From Acidovorax sp. SRB_14 (GTDB lineage: Bacteria; Pseudomonadota; Gammaproteobacteria; Burkholderiales; Burkholderiaceae_C), in assembly GCF_012932145.1 (NCBI RefSeq), contig NZ_MWOK01000007.1:1-64000 (forward strand): a stretch of 64,000 nucleotides of DNA. The letters run 5' to 3'. Positions within the stretch are counted from its first letter, which is position 1, and each line of letters opens with the position of its first letter. The notes under the pieces were generated by a model. That model was not told the origin of the DNA, ran no database searches, and saw nothing but the letters and a program-made list of their open reading frames with translations. The position numbers and the translations under genes were made by a program. This document shows positions 53,509-61,565 of the stretch, in pieces.

Positions 53509-56484
53509 ATGCTGCTTAGCCGCAAAAAAACGTCTTCCGTCGCTACGCCCGTGTACTCGGGCCTGGTCTCCCATCTCGCGCGCGGGCTGGCACATGCGGT
53601 GCCGACCATTGATCGCCGGGCCTTCTTGCGTCGCTCAGGCCTAGGGGTCGGCGCGGGAATCGCTGCCTCGCAGCTTTCGCTCGTCAAGAAGGCCGAGGCC
53701 GCCGATCCCGCCCCACAGACCGGCACTGGCAAGGTCGAGGTCAAGCGCACCGTATGCGGTCACTGCTCGGTAGGCTGCGCTGTGGATGCAGTGGTCGAAA
53801 ACGGTGTGTGGGTGCGCCAGGAACCAGTCTTCGACTCGCCCATCAACTTGGGTGCGCACTGCGCTAAAGGTGCTGCACTGCGCGAGCACGGCCATGGCGA
53901 GTTCCGTTTGAAATACCCGATGAAGCTCGTCAATGGCAAATACGAACGTATCAGCTGGGACCAGGCCCTTACAGAAGTCAGCGCCAAACTACTTGAACTG
54001 AAGAAGGCCAGCGGCCCCGACTCAGTCTTCGTGGTGGGTTCATCCAAGCACAACAACGAACAGGCTTATCTACTGCGCAAGTGGATGTCCTTCTGGGGCA
54101 GCAACAACACGGATCACCAAGCCAGAATCTGTCACAGCACCACCGTCGCCGGCGTCGCGAACACGTGGGGTTATGGGGCGATGACCAACTCTTACAACGA
54201 CATGCAGAACTCCAAGGCGGCGCTCTACATCGGCTCCAACGCCGCTGAGGCGCACCCGGTGTCGATGTTGCACATGTTGCATGCCAAGGAGACGGGCTGC
54301 AAGATGATAGTGGTCGACCCTCGCTTCACGCGCACGGCAGCGAAGGCCGACGAGTACGTGCGCATCCGCTCGGGCTCCGACATTGCCTTCCTCTTTGGCG
54401 TGCTCTACCAGGTGTTCAAGAACGGCTGGGAAGACAAGCGGTACATCGAGGACCGCGTCTATGGGATGGACAAGGTACGCGAAGAAGTGCTGGCCAAGTG
54501 GACGCCCGACAAGGTCCAGGAAGTCTGCGGTGTCGATGAAGCCACTACCTTCAAGGTCGCCAAGATCATGGCGGAGAACCGCCCCAGCACACTGGTGTGG
54601 TGCATGGGCCAGACCCAGCACTCCATCGGCAACGCAATGGTGCGCGCCTCGTGCATCCTGCAGCTGGCGCTGGGCAATGTTGGTGTGTCGGGCGGCGGCG
54701 CCAATATCTTCCGAGGCCACGATAACGTGCAAGGTGCGACCGACGTGGGCCCGAACCCCGATTCGCTGCCCGGCTATTACGGCCTGAGCGAAGGTTCCTT
54801 CAAGCACTTCGCGGCCACCTGGGGTGTGGACTCCGAGTGGATCAAGCAGCAATACGCGCCGGGCATGATGACCAAGCCAGGCATCACAGTGTCACGCTGG
54901 ATCGATGGTGTGCTCGAGAAGAACGAGCTGATCGACCAGGACAGCAACTTGCGCGGCCTCTTCTTCTGGGGCCACGCGCCCAACTCGCAAACGCGCGGCC
55001 TGGAGATGAAGACCGCGCTTGACAAGTTGGACCTGCTGGTCGTGATCGACCCTTTCCCCAGCGCCACCGCAGCCATGGCCGCCATGCCCGGCAAGACTGG
55101 TGACCTCAACCCGAATCGCGCGGTCTACCTGCTGCCGGCCAGCACGCAGTTCGAAACCAGCGGCTCGGTAACGGCCTCCAACCGCTCGCTGCAGTGGCGC
55201 GAGAAGGTGATCGATCCACTGTGGGAAAGCCGCAGCGACCACATGATCATGTACCAACTGGCCGAGAAGCTGGGCTTCGGCAAGGAACTTGTCAAGAACT
55301 ACAAGATGCAGAAAGTGAAAGGCCTGGACGAGCCCATGCCCGAGGACATCCTGCGGGAGATGAACAAGTGCGTCTGGACCATTGGCTACACCGGCCAGAG
55401 CCCCGAGCGGCTCAAGGCGCACATGCGCAACATGAACGTCTTCGACGTGAAAACGCTGCGCGCCAAGGGCGGCATCGACAAGGCAACGGGCTACTCGCTG
55501 GACGGCGACTACTTCGGCCTGCCCTGGCCCTGCTGGGGCACGCCCGAGATGAAGCACCCAGGCACGGCCAACCTGTACGACACCAGCCAGCACGTGATGG
55601 ACGGCGGCGGCAACTTCCGCGCCAACTTTGGCGTGGAGCGCGAGGGCGTCCCGCTGCTGGCCGCCGATGGATCGCACAGCAAGGGTGCCGACCTCACCAC
55701 CGGCTATCCAGAGTTTGACCACCTGCTGCTCAAGAAGCTGGGTTGGTGGACTGAACTCAGCGAAGCCGAGCAAAAAGCCGCCGAAGGCAAGAATTGGAAA
55801 ACCGACCCCACGGGTGCGATCATCCGCGTGGTCATGAAAAACCATGGCTGCCATCCGTTCGGCAACGCCAAGGCGCGCGCGGTGGTCTGGAACTTCCCCG
55901 ACCCGATCCCGCAGCACCGCGAGCCCATCTATAGCACGCGCTCTGATCTCGTCGAAAAGTACCCCACGCACGAGGACAAAAAGGCCTTTTGGCGCCTGCC
56001 GACCCTCTACAAGTCACTTCAGGACAAGAACAAGGACATCGGCAAGACCTTCCCGTTGATCATGACATCCGGCCGCTTGGTCGAGTACGAAGGCGGGGGC
56101 GAGGAAACGCGTTCCAACGCTTGGCTCGCCGAGCTTCAGCAGGAGATGTTCGTCGAAATCAACCCCAGGGCAGCCAACGACCGGGGCATTCGCAACGGTG
56201 AGTTCGTTTGGGTGAAGACCCCCCCCATGGCGGCCGTGCCCGATTTCAAGGGCCTGAAAGTGCGCGCCCTTGTGACCGAGCGCGTCGACGCGGGCACCGT
56301 GTTCTTGCCTTTCCACTTCTCTGGGCGTTGGGGCGGCATTGACCTTGCGCAGTACTACCCCGAGGGCGCCAAGCCAATCGTACGGGGTGAGGCAGTGAAC
56401 ACCGCCACCACCTACGGCTACGACAGCGTCACGATGATGCAGGAAACCAAGACCACCGTGTGCCAGATCGAGAAGGCTGCATAA
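53509..56484 (+). CDS. fdhA: Formate dehydrogenase catalytic (alpha) subunit, Mo/W-bis-MGD
   Basis: A 991-residue periplasmic enzyme oxidising formate to CO2. Tat motif DRRAFLRR (35-42) with GLGVGAGIAA; Fe-S ligands Cys83, Cys86, Cys90 and Cys118. The metal-coordinating position is Cys208 in QARICHSTTVAG, encoded by TGT rather than the Sec codon TGA. Further motifs: NTWGYGAMTNSYND, WCMGQTQHSIGNAM, GGGANIFRGHDNVQGATDVG and the C-terminal MGD-binding domain with TSGRLVEYEGGGEETRSN. Nearby tup genes suggest tungsten may be the metal. It is followed after 11 bases by fdhB. Confidence 0.97.
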   Translation: MLLSRKKTSSVATPVYSGLVSHLARGLAHAVPTIDRRAFLRRSGLGVGAGIAASQLSLVKKAEAADPAPQTGTGKVEVKRTVCGHCSVGCAVDAVVENGVWVRQEPVFDSPINLGAHCAKGAALREHGHGEFRLKYPMKLVNGKYERISWDQALTEVSAKLLELKKASGPDSVFVVGSSKHNNEQAYLLRKWMSFWGSNNTDHQARICHSTTVAGVANTWGYGAMTNSYNDMQNSKAALYIGSNAAEAHPVSMLHMLHAKETGCKMIVVDPRFTRTAAKADEYVRIRSGSDIAFLFGVLYQVFKNGWEDKRYIEDRVYGMDKVREEVLAKWTPDKVQEVCGVDEATTFKVAKIMAENRPSTLVWCMGQTQHSIGNAMVRASCILQLALGNVGVSGGGANIFRGHDNVQGATDVGPNPDSLPGYYGLSEGSFKHFAATWGVDSEWIKQQYAPGMMTKPGITVSRWIDGVLEKNELIDQDSNLRGLFFWGHAPNSQTRGLEMKTALDKLDLLVVIDPFPSATAAMAAMPGKTGDLNPNRAVYLLPASTQFETSGSVTASNRSLQWREKVIDPLWESRSDHMIMYQLAEKLGFGKELVKNYKMQKVKGLDEPMPEDILREMNKCVWTIGYTGQSPERLKAHMRNMNVFDVKTLRAKGGIDKATGYSLDGDYFGLPWPCWGTPEMKHPGTANLYDTSQHVMDGGGNFRANFGVEREGVPLLAADGSHSKGADLTTGYPEFDHLLLKKLGWWTELSEAEQKAAEGKNWKTDPTGAIIRVVMKNHGCHPFGNAKARAVVWNFPDPIPQHREPIYSTRSDLVEKYPTHEDKKAFWRLPTLYKSLQDKNKDIGKTFPLIMTSGRLVEYEGGGEETRSNAWLAELQQEMFVEINPRAANDRGIRNGEFVWVKTPPMAAVPDFKGLKVRALVTERVDAGTVFLPFHFSGRWGGIDLAQYYPEGAKPIVRGEAVNTATTYGYDSVTMMQETKTTVCQIEKAA

Positions 56485-56495
56485 GGAGACTGACC

Positions 56496-57092
56496 ATGGC
56501 GCGAATGAAATTCATCTGCGACGCCGAGCGTTGCATTGAGTGCAACGGCTGCGTGACCGCATGCAAGGCCGAGAACGATGTTCCCTGGGGGGTGAACCGG
56601 CGCCGTGTAGTCACGCTGGGAGACGGCGAGCCGGGCGAAAAGAGCATCTCGGTGGCTTGCATGCACTGCAGCGATGCGCCCTGCATGGCCGTGTGTCCGG
56701 TGGATTGCTTCTACCGCACGGACGAGGGCGTGGTGCTGCATGACAAGGACGTATGCATCGGCTGCGGCTACTGCAGTTATGCCTGCCCCTTCGGCGCACC
56801 TCAGTTTCCGAGCAACGGCACCTTTGGCTTGCGCGGCAAGATGGACAAGTGCACCTTCTGCAACGGCGGCCCCGAGGCCAATGGCAGCGCCGCCGAGAAC
56901 GAGAAGTACGGTCGCAACCGTCTGGCTGAAGGCAAGCTGCCCGCCTGCGCTGAGATGTGCTCAACCAAGGCCCTGCTCGGCGGCGATGGGGACGTCGTGG
57001 CCGACATCTTCCGCACCCGCGTGCTGCACCGTGGCAAGGGCAGCGAAGTCTGGGGTTGGGGTACGGCCTACGGAAAGCCGAGCAAGTCATGA
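56496..57092 (+). CDS. fdhB: Formate dehydrogenase iron-sulphur (beta) subunit
   Basis: A 198-residue four-cluster ferredoxin subunit: CIECNGCVTACKAEN, CMHCSDAPCMAVCP, CIGCGYCSYACPFGAP, and CTFCNGG with CAEMC. It passes electrons from FdhA to the cytochrome b subunit. ATG 56496 has AAGGAGA 6 bases upstream. The stop overlaps the next start by ATGA. No signal peptide, so it probably travels with FdhA. Confidence 0.96.
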   Translation: MARMKFICDAERCIECNGCVTACKAENDVPWGVNRRRVVTLGDGEPGEKSISVACMHCSDAPCMAVCPVDCFYRTDEGVVLHDKDVCIGCGYCSYACPFGAPQFPSNGTFGLRGKMDKCTFCNGGPEANGSAAENEKYGRNRLAEGKLPACAEMCSTKALLGGDGDVVADIFRTRVLHRGKGSEVWGWGTAYGKPSKS

Positions 57093-57334
57093 AAGACTTT
57101 AAGCTGACTCCCCGAATGACCGTGGTCGCCGCGGCACTGACTGTGCTGCTTAGCGCGTGCGGGGAAAAGCCGCAGACCGCTGGAACGCGCTCCGCCGACG
57201 TCCAAGCCTGGAACGGCGGAGCCCAGACGACCTTCAATGTCCCCGGCTGGGCGCCAGGCGACAAGGTCAGCTGGGAAGAGCAGATCAAGCAGCGCAATCG
57301 TAGCCAGAACGAGTACGTGCGCATGGCGCCTTGA
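57089..57334 (+). CDS. Small lipoprotein in the formate dehydrogenase operon
   Basis: An 81-residue protein with a signal and lipobox (TVVAAALTVLLSACGEK, Cys about residue 24) and a short mature part ending SWEEQIKQRNRSQNEYVRMAP. It overlaps fdhB by ATGA and precedes fdhC by 22 bases, so it is an operon member. I do not recognise the family; it may anchor or stabilise the complex. Confidence 0.85.
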   Translation: MKDFKLTPRMTVVAAALTVLLSACGEKPQTAGTRSADVQAWNGGAQTTFNVPGWAPGDKVSWEEQIKQRNRSQNEYVRMAP

Positions 57335-57356
57335 GATTGATGCGGAGGCCCTCACG

Positions 57357-58520
57357 ATGAATATGGCATTCTCTCGCTGGTTGGCTGCGGGTCTGCTGAC
57401 CATCGCCAGTGCCTGGGTGCAGGCGCAATCGCCCACATCTTTACCTGCAGCGCCGCCTGTCTCCACAGCAGACAAGGCCAGTGGCCCACCCGCAGACTTT
57501 GTGGTGCCCGCCGATCCAAAACCGGATGAAAACAATGCTGCCCGAGCGAAATCGCAACCGGGCAACAATGCGCCCTTCTGGCGCAGTGTTCGTCAATCCG
57601 GTGAAGTCGAGGGTGTGACCAACCTCCCCGGCGTCGAAAAAGGCGTGCTGATTCAGCGTTTCGTGACTTATCCCGCCTCTGACCACACCAACGCTGGCGA
57701 AGCGTGGCGCCAGGTACGCAATCGCGTGATCATTCCCTACGGGGGCTCGCTCATGCTGATCGTGCTGGTGGCCATCGCCCTTTTTTACTTCAGGCGTGGC
57801 GCTGTAGGCCATGAACACCCTGAAAGCAGAGGAAGGATCGAGCGCTTCACGTCCTTTGAACGTGCTGCACACTGGCTCAACGCGATTGCCTTCGTGCTTC
57901 TCGGCATCTCCGGTGTGGTCATGGCCTTCGGCAAGATTCTGCTGTTGCCATGGATGGGCCATGACATCTTTGGAGCGCTCACGTATGGACTGAAGACGCT
58001 GCACAATTTCGTCGGTCCGCTGTTTGCAGTGTCGCTGCTTGTCATCATTCTCACGTTCCTTCAGGACAACATTCCTCGCGCCTGGGATTGGCTGTGGATC
58101 AAAAAAGGCGGAGGCCTGTTCACGGGCGAGGAAGTTCCGTCGCACCGATTTAACGCAGGCGAGAAAGGTGTATTCTGGATCGGTGCCTTCGTGCTGGGCC
58201 TCACCGTCGTGGCCTCGGGTTTGGTGCTGAACCACCTGATTCCGAACATGCTTTACACACGGGGACAGATGCAAGCCGCTCACATGTTTCATGCCGTTGC
58301 TGCCGTTCTGATGCTGTGCATCATTTTTGGACATATCTACCTGGGCACACTCGGCATGCGCGGCGCCTACCGCGCCATGCGCACCGGCTATGTCAGCGAA
58401 GGCTGGGCCAGGGAGCACCACGAACTGTGGTACGAGGACATCCAGGCAGGAAAGATTCCAGCTCAACGCTCGAGCGCATCGCCTTCCCCAGAGCCACGAA
58501 CGCAGCCGCGCAAGGCATAA
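57357..58520 (+). CDS. fdhC: Formate dehydrogenase cytochrome b556 (gamma) subunit
   Basis: A 387-residue membrane protein. After a signal-like N terminus (WLAAGLLTIASAWVQAQ) comes a roughly 95-residue periplasmic region, then membrane helices starting at GGSLMLIVLVAIALFYF and the FdoI-like cytochrome core: FTSFERAAHWLNAIAFVLLGISGVVMAFG, LHNFVGPLFAVSLLVI and AAHMFHAVAAVLMLCIIFGHIYLGTLG, whose His residues would bind two haems. It moves formate electrons to the quinone. GGAGG lies 8 bases before the ATG. Confidence 0.94.
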   Translation: MNMAFSRWLAAGLLTIASAWVQAQSPTSLPAAPPVSTADKASGPPADFVVPADPKPDENNAARAKSQPGNNAPFWRSVRQSGEVEGVTNLPGVEKGVLIQRFVTYPASDHTNAGEAWRQVRNRVIIPYGGSLMLIVLVAIALFYFRRGAVGHEHPESRGRIERFTSFERAAHWLNAIAFVLLGISGVVMAFGKILLLPWMGHDIFGALTYGLKTLHNFVGPLFAVSLLVIILTFLQDNIPRAWDWLWIKKGGGLFTGEEVPSHRFNAGEKGVFWIGAFVLGLTVVASGLVLNHLIPNMLYTRGQMQAAHMFHAVAAVLMLCIIFGHIYLGTLGMRGAYRAMRTGYVSEGWAREHHELWYEDIQAGKIPAQRSSASPSPEPRTQPRKA

Positions 58521-58551
58521 GGCGCCGCGCCATTGCACACGGAGACGCCAC

Positions 58552-58932
58552 ATGAGATTCCAGATCACCCTGCTGGCTATTGCCCTGTCGGCACTGAGCG
58601 CAAGCACCGCCAATGCCAAGCTGCCTCCAGTGTCCGACGAGGCAAAGGCGAAGGCGGATGAGGCTGCTGCGAAAACCGCATGGAGTGACAAGGTCGCCAA
58701 CTACAAGCTTTGTCAATCCATGGATCGCGTGGCCGCTACCTACCTGGATCGTGCCAGGGCCGCCGGCCACTCGGTTCAGCCGGTGGCCACCCCCCCCTGC
58801 ACCGACCCAGGCCCTTTCAGCTACACACCGGCTGAGCCAAAGCCGATCGAAGCATCCGGTGCGCATTCACCACCGCAAACCGCTTCCACGCCGCCCAGCA
58901 CCACACAACCTGCAGCAGGAACGAAGCCCTGA
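58552..58932 (+). CDS. Small periplasmic protein in the formate dehydrogenase operon
   Basis: A 126-residue protein with a signal peptide (LLAIALSALSASTANAK), a short conserved-looking core (SDEAKAKADEAAAKTAWSDKVANYKLCQSMDRVAATYL) with Cys in KLCQSM and PPCTDPG, and a Pro/Thr-rich tail. GGAGA precedes the ATG. Such proteins appear at this place in several betaproteobacterial fdh loci, as I recall. The function is unknown. Confidence 0.85.
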   Translation: MRFQITLLAIALSALSASTANAKLPPVSDEAKAKADEAAAKTAWSDKVANYKLCQSMDRVAATYLDRARAAGHSVQPVATPPCTDPGPFSYTPAEPKPIEASGAHSPPQTASTPPSTTQPAAGTKP

Positions 58933-59015
58933 TTCCACAGCTTTCCGGACCTGCAAGCGCGCTCGGTTTTGAAGCCGACCTTCGCGCCTACCCGCCCCTG
59001 CCCCACGCGCCGCGC

Positions 59016-59858
59016 ATGACCCATGCCAGCGCAGCTCTGCTGCGCGACATCGAGATCCTGGATCACCACGGCGTGCGGCGGAGCATTCAGATACCCGTTG
59101 AACGTCCGCTCACGGTCTTCGTCGACAAGCGCGAACTCGTTACGCTGATGACGTTGGGTGCGCGTCCCGAATTGCTGGTGCTGGGCTACCTGCTCAACCA
59201 GCGCTTGATAGACCGGTTAGAGGATGTCATTGCTGTCAGCGTGGACTGGGAAGTCGATGCCGCAGCCATCACCACCCGTGGGGGCATCACCGATCTGCAG
59301 GGTCGCACCGCGCACCGCATCGTCACGACCGGCTGCGGCCAGGGCACCGTGTTTGGCGAGGCCATGGACGCGCTCGGCCATATCCGTCTGCCCGACGCAC
59401 GCGCCGCCCGCATCACGCAGGGCCAACTCTACAAGCTGCTTGACAGCCTGCGACAGCGTGACACCGTGCACCGTCGCGCGGGATCAGTCCATGGCTGCGC
59501 ACTCTTCGAAGGCTCACGGATGCTGGTCTTCGTTGAAGACGTCGGGCGACACAACGCCGTCGACACCATTGCCGGATGGATGCTCATGCACGGCGTGAGC
59601 GGCACCGACAAGGTCTTTTTCACCACCGGACGGCTCACGAGCGAGATGGTCATCAAGGCGGCTCAGATGGGTGTGCCCATTGTCGTCTCTCGGAACGGCG
59701 TCTCCGCCATGGGCCATGACCTCGCAACCCGTCTGGGCATGACCCTCTTTGGGCGCGCAGCGAATCGACACTTTTTCTGCTACACGGGCTTCGAGCGCTT
59801 TGATGCGGAACCGGAGCCTTCACCTGAAGCGAATTCGGATCACGCCATCTCGAGCTGA
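59016..59858 (+). CDS. fdhD: Formate dehydrogenase accessory sulphurtransferase FdhD
   Basis: A 280-residue FdhD, which in E. coli passes sulphur from IscS to the Mo cofactor. Features: LMTLGARPELLVLGYLLNQRLI, SVHGCALFEGSRMLVFVEDVGRHNAVDTIAGW and FFTTGRLTSEMVIKAAQMGVPIVVSRNGVSA. The normal CxxC loop is replaced by TTGCGQGTVFG with one Cys, so the sulphur relay may differ. No better start than ATG 59016 exists in frame. Confidence 0.93.
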   Translation: MTHASAALLRDIEILDHHGVRRSIQIPVERPLTVFVDKRELVTLMTLGARPELLVLGYLLNQRLIDRLEDVIAVSVDWEVDAAAITTRGGITDLQGRTAHRIVTTGCGQGTVFGEAMDALGHIRLPDARAARITQGQLYKLLDSLRQRDTVHRRAGSVHGCALFEGSRMLVFVEDVGRHNAVDTIAGWMLMHGVSGTDKVFFTTGRLTSEMVIKAAQMGVPIVVSRNGVSAMGHDLATRLGMTLFGRAANRHFFCYTGFERFDAEPEPSPEANSDHAISS

Positions 59859-59899
59859 ATTGGACGACCGCCAACGGTCTTGATGAAAATCAGCTCCCC

Positions 59900-61384
59900 A
59901 TGAACACCATGTCTGAAAGTTGGGTGTTGGCCTGGCAGCTCATTGCCCATGCCGAACCCGAACTGGTGCACATCGCATCGCTCTCGCTGCAGGTCAGCGC
60001 TACGGCGTGCGTTGTAGGCGCCTCGATCGGCCTGTTGCTAGGTGCTTGGCTTGCGGCGGCACGTTTTCCCGGCCATGCCCTGATCGTATGGCTCGTCAAC
60101 ACCCTGCTGGCCTTGCCAGCCGTGGTGGTAGGCCTGTTTGTGTACCTGCTGCTCTCGCGCTCCGGGCCGTTGGGAGAGTTGGGCATTTTGTTCACTCCGT
60201 CCGCCATGGTGGTCGCACAGAGCGTACTTGTTACCCCCTTGATTGCAGCCCTGTCGCGCCGACTCGTGCTCGCAGCCCTGAACGATGGAGGGAGCCAGTT
60301 GCAGTCGCTGGGCGCCCGCCCACTCACCGCCGCCTTGTTGATGCTGGTGCATGACCGCATGGGCGTGGCCACGGTGCTGCTCACGGCCTTCGCCCGAGCC
60401 ATCGCCGAAGTGGGCGCCGTGATGATCGTGGGTGGAAATATCGCTGGCGTGACACGCGTGATGACCACCACCATCGCGCTTGAGACCAGCAAAGGGGACC
60501 TTGCATTGGCGCTCGCACTGGGCTTCGTGCTGCTGGCCGTGGTGGCCGCAGTCAACGGCGCAATTGGGCTGCTGCACTGGTTGGCCTCCCGCCCGCGGGT
60601 GGGCAATCCGCTGACCAACACCCCCTTGGCGCTTGCTCAACCGGCCAGCGCGCCTCCATCTGCGGCGGAGGCGACACCCCTGGTGGTGATCGAGCGTGCC
60701 ACCGTGCGCTTCGGCAATGTGGTCGCACTGCACGAGGTCTCACTGACGCTCACACGAGGTGAGCGCCTGGTCCTGGTCGGAGCCAACGGCTCGGGCAAAA
60801 CCACGCTGCTGCGGCTGCTGCACGGCTTGCTGCCTTGCGAAGGCCGCTATGAGCGCCTGCCGCTGCGCCCCGAAGGCCATGTCTCGCGCGCCTCCATGTT
60901 GTTTCAACGGCCCTTTCTGCTGAGCCTCTCGGTCTGGCGCAATGTTTGGGTCGGCCTGTGGCTGGCGGGGGTGCCCGGAGCTGAACGCCGTGAGCGATGC
61001 CACCGGGCGCTGGCGCGTGTGGGCTTATTGGAGCACGCTGCTCGGCATGCACGTACGCTCTCGGGTGGCCAGCAGCAGCGCCTGGGAATTGCGCGCGCCT
61101 GGGCGCTGTCACCGGACATCTTGTTTCTGGACGAACCTACCGCCAGCCTGGACCCGAGCGCAAAAAGCGAAATCGAACTGTTGATCGAAGAAGTGGCCGC
61201 CAGCGGTGTCACGATTGTGATGAGCACGCACAACCTGGGCCAGGCCAAACGCTTGGCAACGCGCGTGGCTTACCTTCAAGGAGGGCGGCTTATTGTGCAG
61301 CGCTCGGTGGCGGCATTCTTCCATAGCGAGGACCTGCCTCCTGAGGCCGCCCAGTTTCTTCAAGGCGAACTCGGCTGGCGGTGA
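59900..61384 (+). CDS. tupBC: Fused tungstate ABC transporter permease-ATPase (TupB-TupC)
   Basis: A 494-residue single polypeptide. Residues 1 to about 235 are a TupB-type permease (LVHIASLSLQVSATACVVGASIGLLLG, NTLLALPAVVVGLFVYLLLSRSGPLG, AFARAIAEVGAVMIVGGNI) and, after a Pro/Ala linker, about 258-494 are the ATPase: Walker A VGANGSGKTTLL (about 292), signature LSGGQQQRLGIARA (about 387), Walker B DILFLDEPTASLDP (about 406). No stop or frameshift interrupts the linker. It partners TupA encoded at 46615. Normally these are two genes. Confidence 0.93.
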   Translation: MNTMSESWVLAWQLIAHAEPELVHIASLSLQVSATACVVGASIGLLLGAWLAAARFPGHALIVWLVNTLLALPAVVVGLFVYLLLSRSGPLGELGILFTPSAMVVAQSVLVTPLIAALSRRLVLAALNDGGSQLQSLGARPLTAALLMLVHDRMGVATVLLTAFARAIAEVGAVMIVGGNIAGVTRVMTTTIALETSKGDLALALALGFVLLAVVAAVNGAIGLLHWLASRPRVGNPLTNTPLALAQPASAPPSAAEATPLVVIERATVRFGNVVALHEVSLTLTRGERLVLVGANGSGKTTLLRLLHGLLPCEGRYERLPLRPEGHVSRASMLFQRPFLLSLSVWRNVWVGLWLAGVPGAERRERCHRALARVGLLEHAARHARTLSGGQQQRLGIARAWALSPDILFLDEPTASLDPSAKSEIELLIEEVAASGVTIVMSTHNLGQAKRLATRVAYLQGGRLIVQRSVAAFFHSEDLPPEAAQFLQGELGWR

Positions 61385-61565
61385 TGGTGAAGTGCGCCGT
61401 TGCATGCCGTGCAGGCTCGAAGCCCAGGGCGTGAGCCCATTGGCAGGCGCGCATTCGGACCATTTTGGTGTTGACGTGCCATCCCAATGGTGCATCGACA
61501 TTTTCATGCCCGCGCCAAACAATCGGCCAGTTGCTGTCCCGCAGATGGCATCGAATCCGTGGTGT

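Noticed and set aside
54130-54132. Selenocysteine codon in fdhA.
   Set aside because: The codon is TGT (Cys), and no internal in-frame TGA occurs in the gene.
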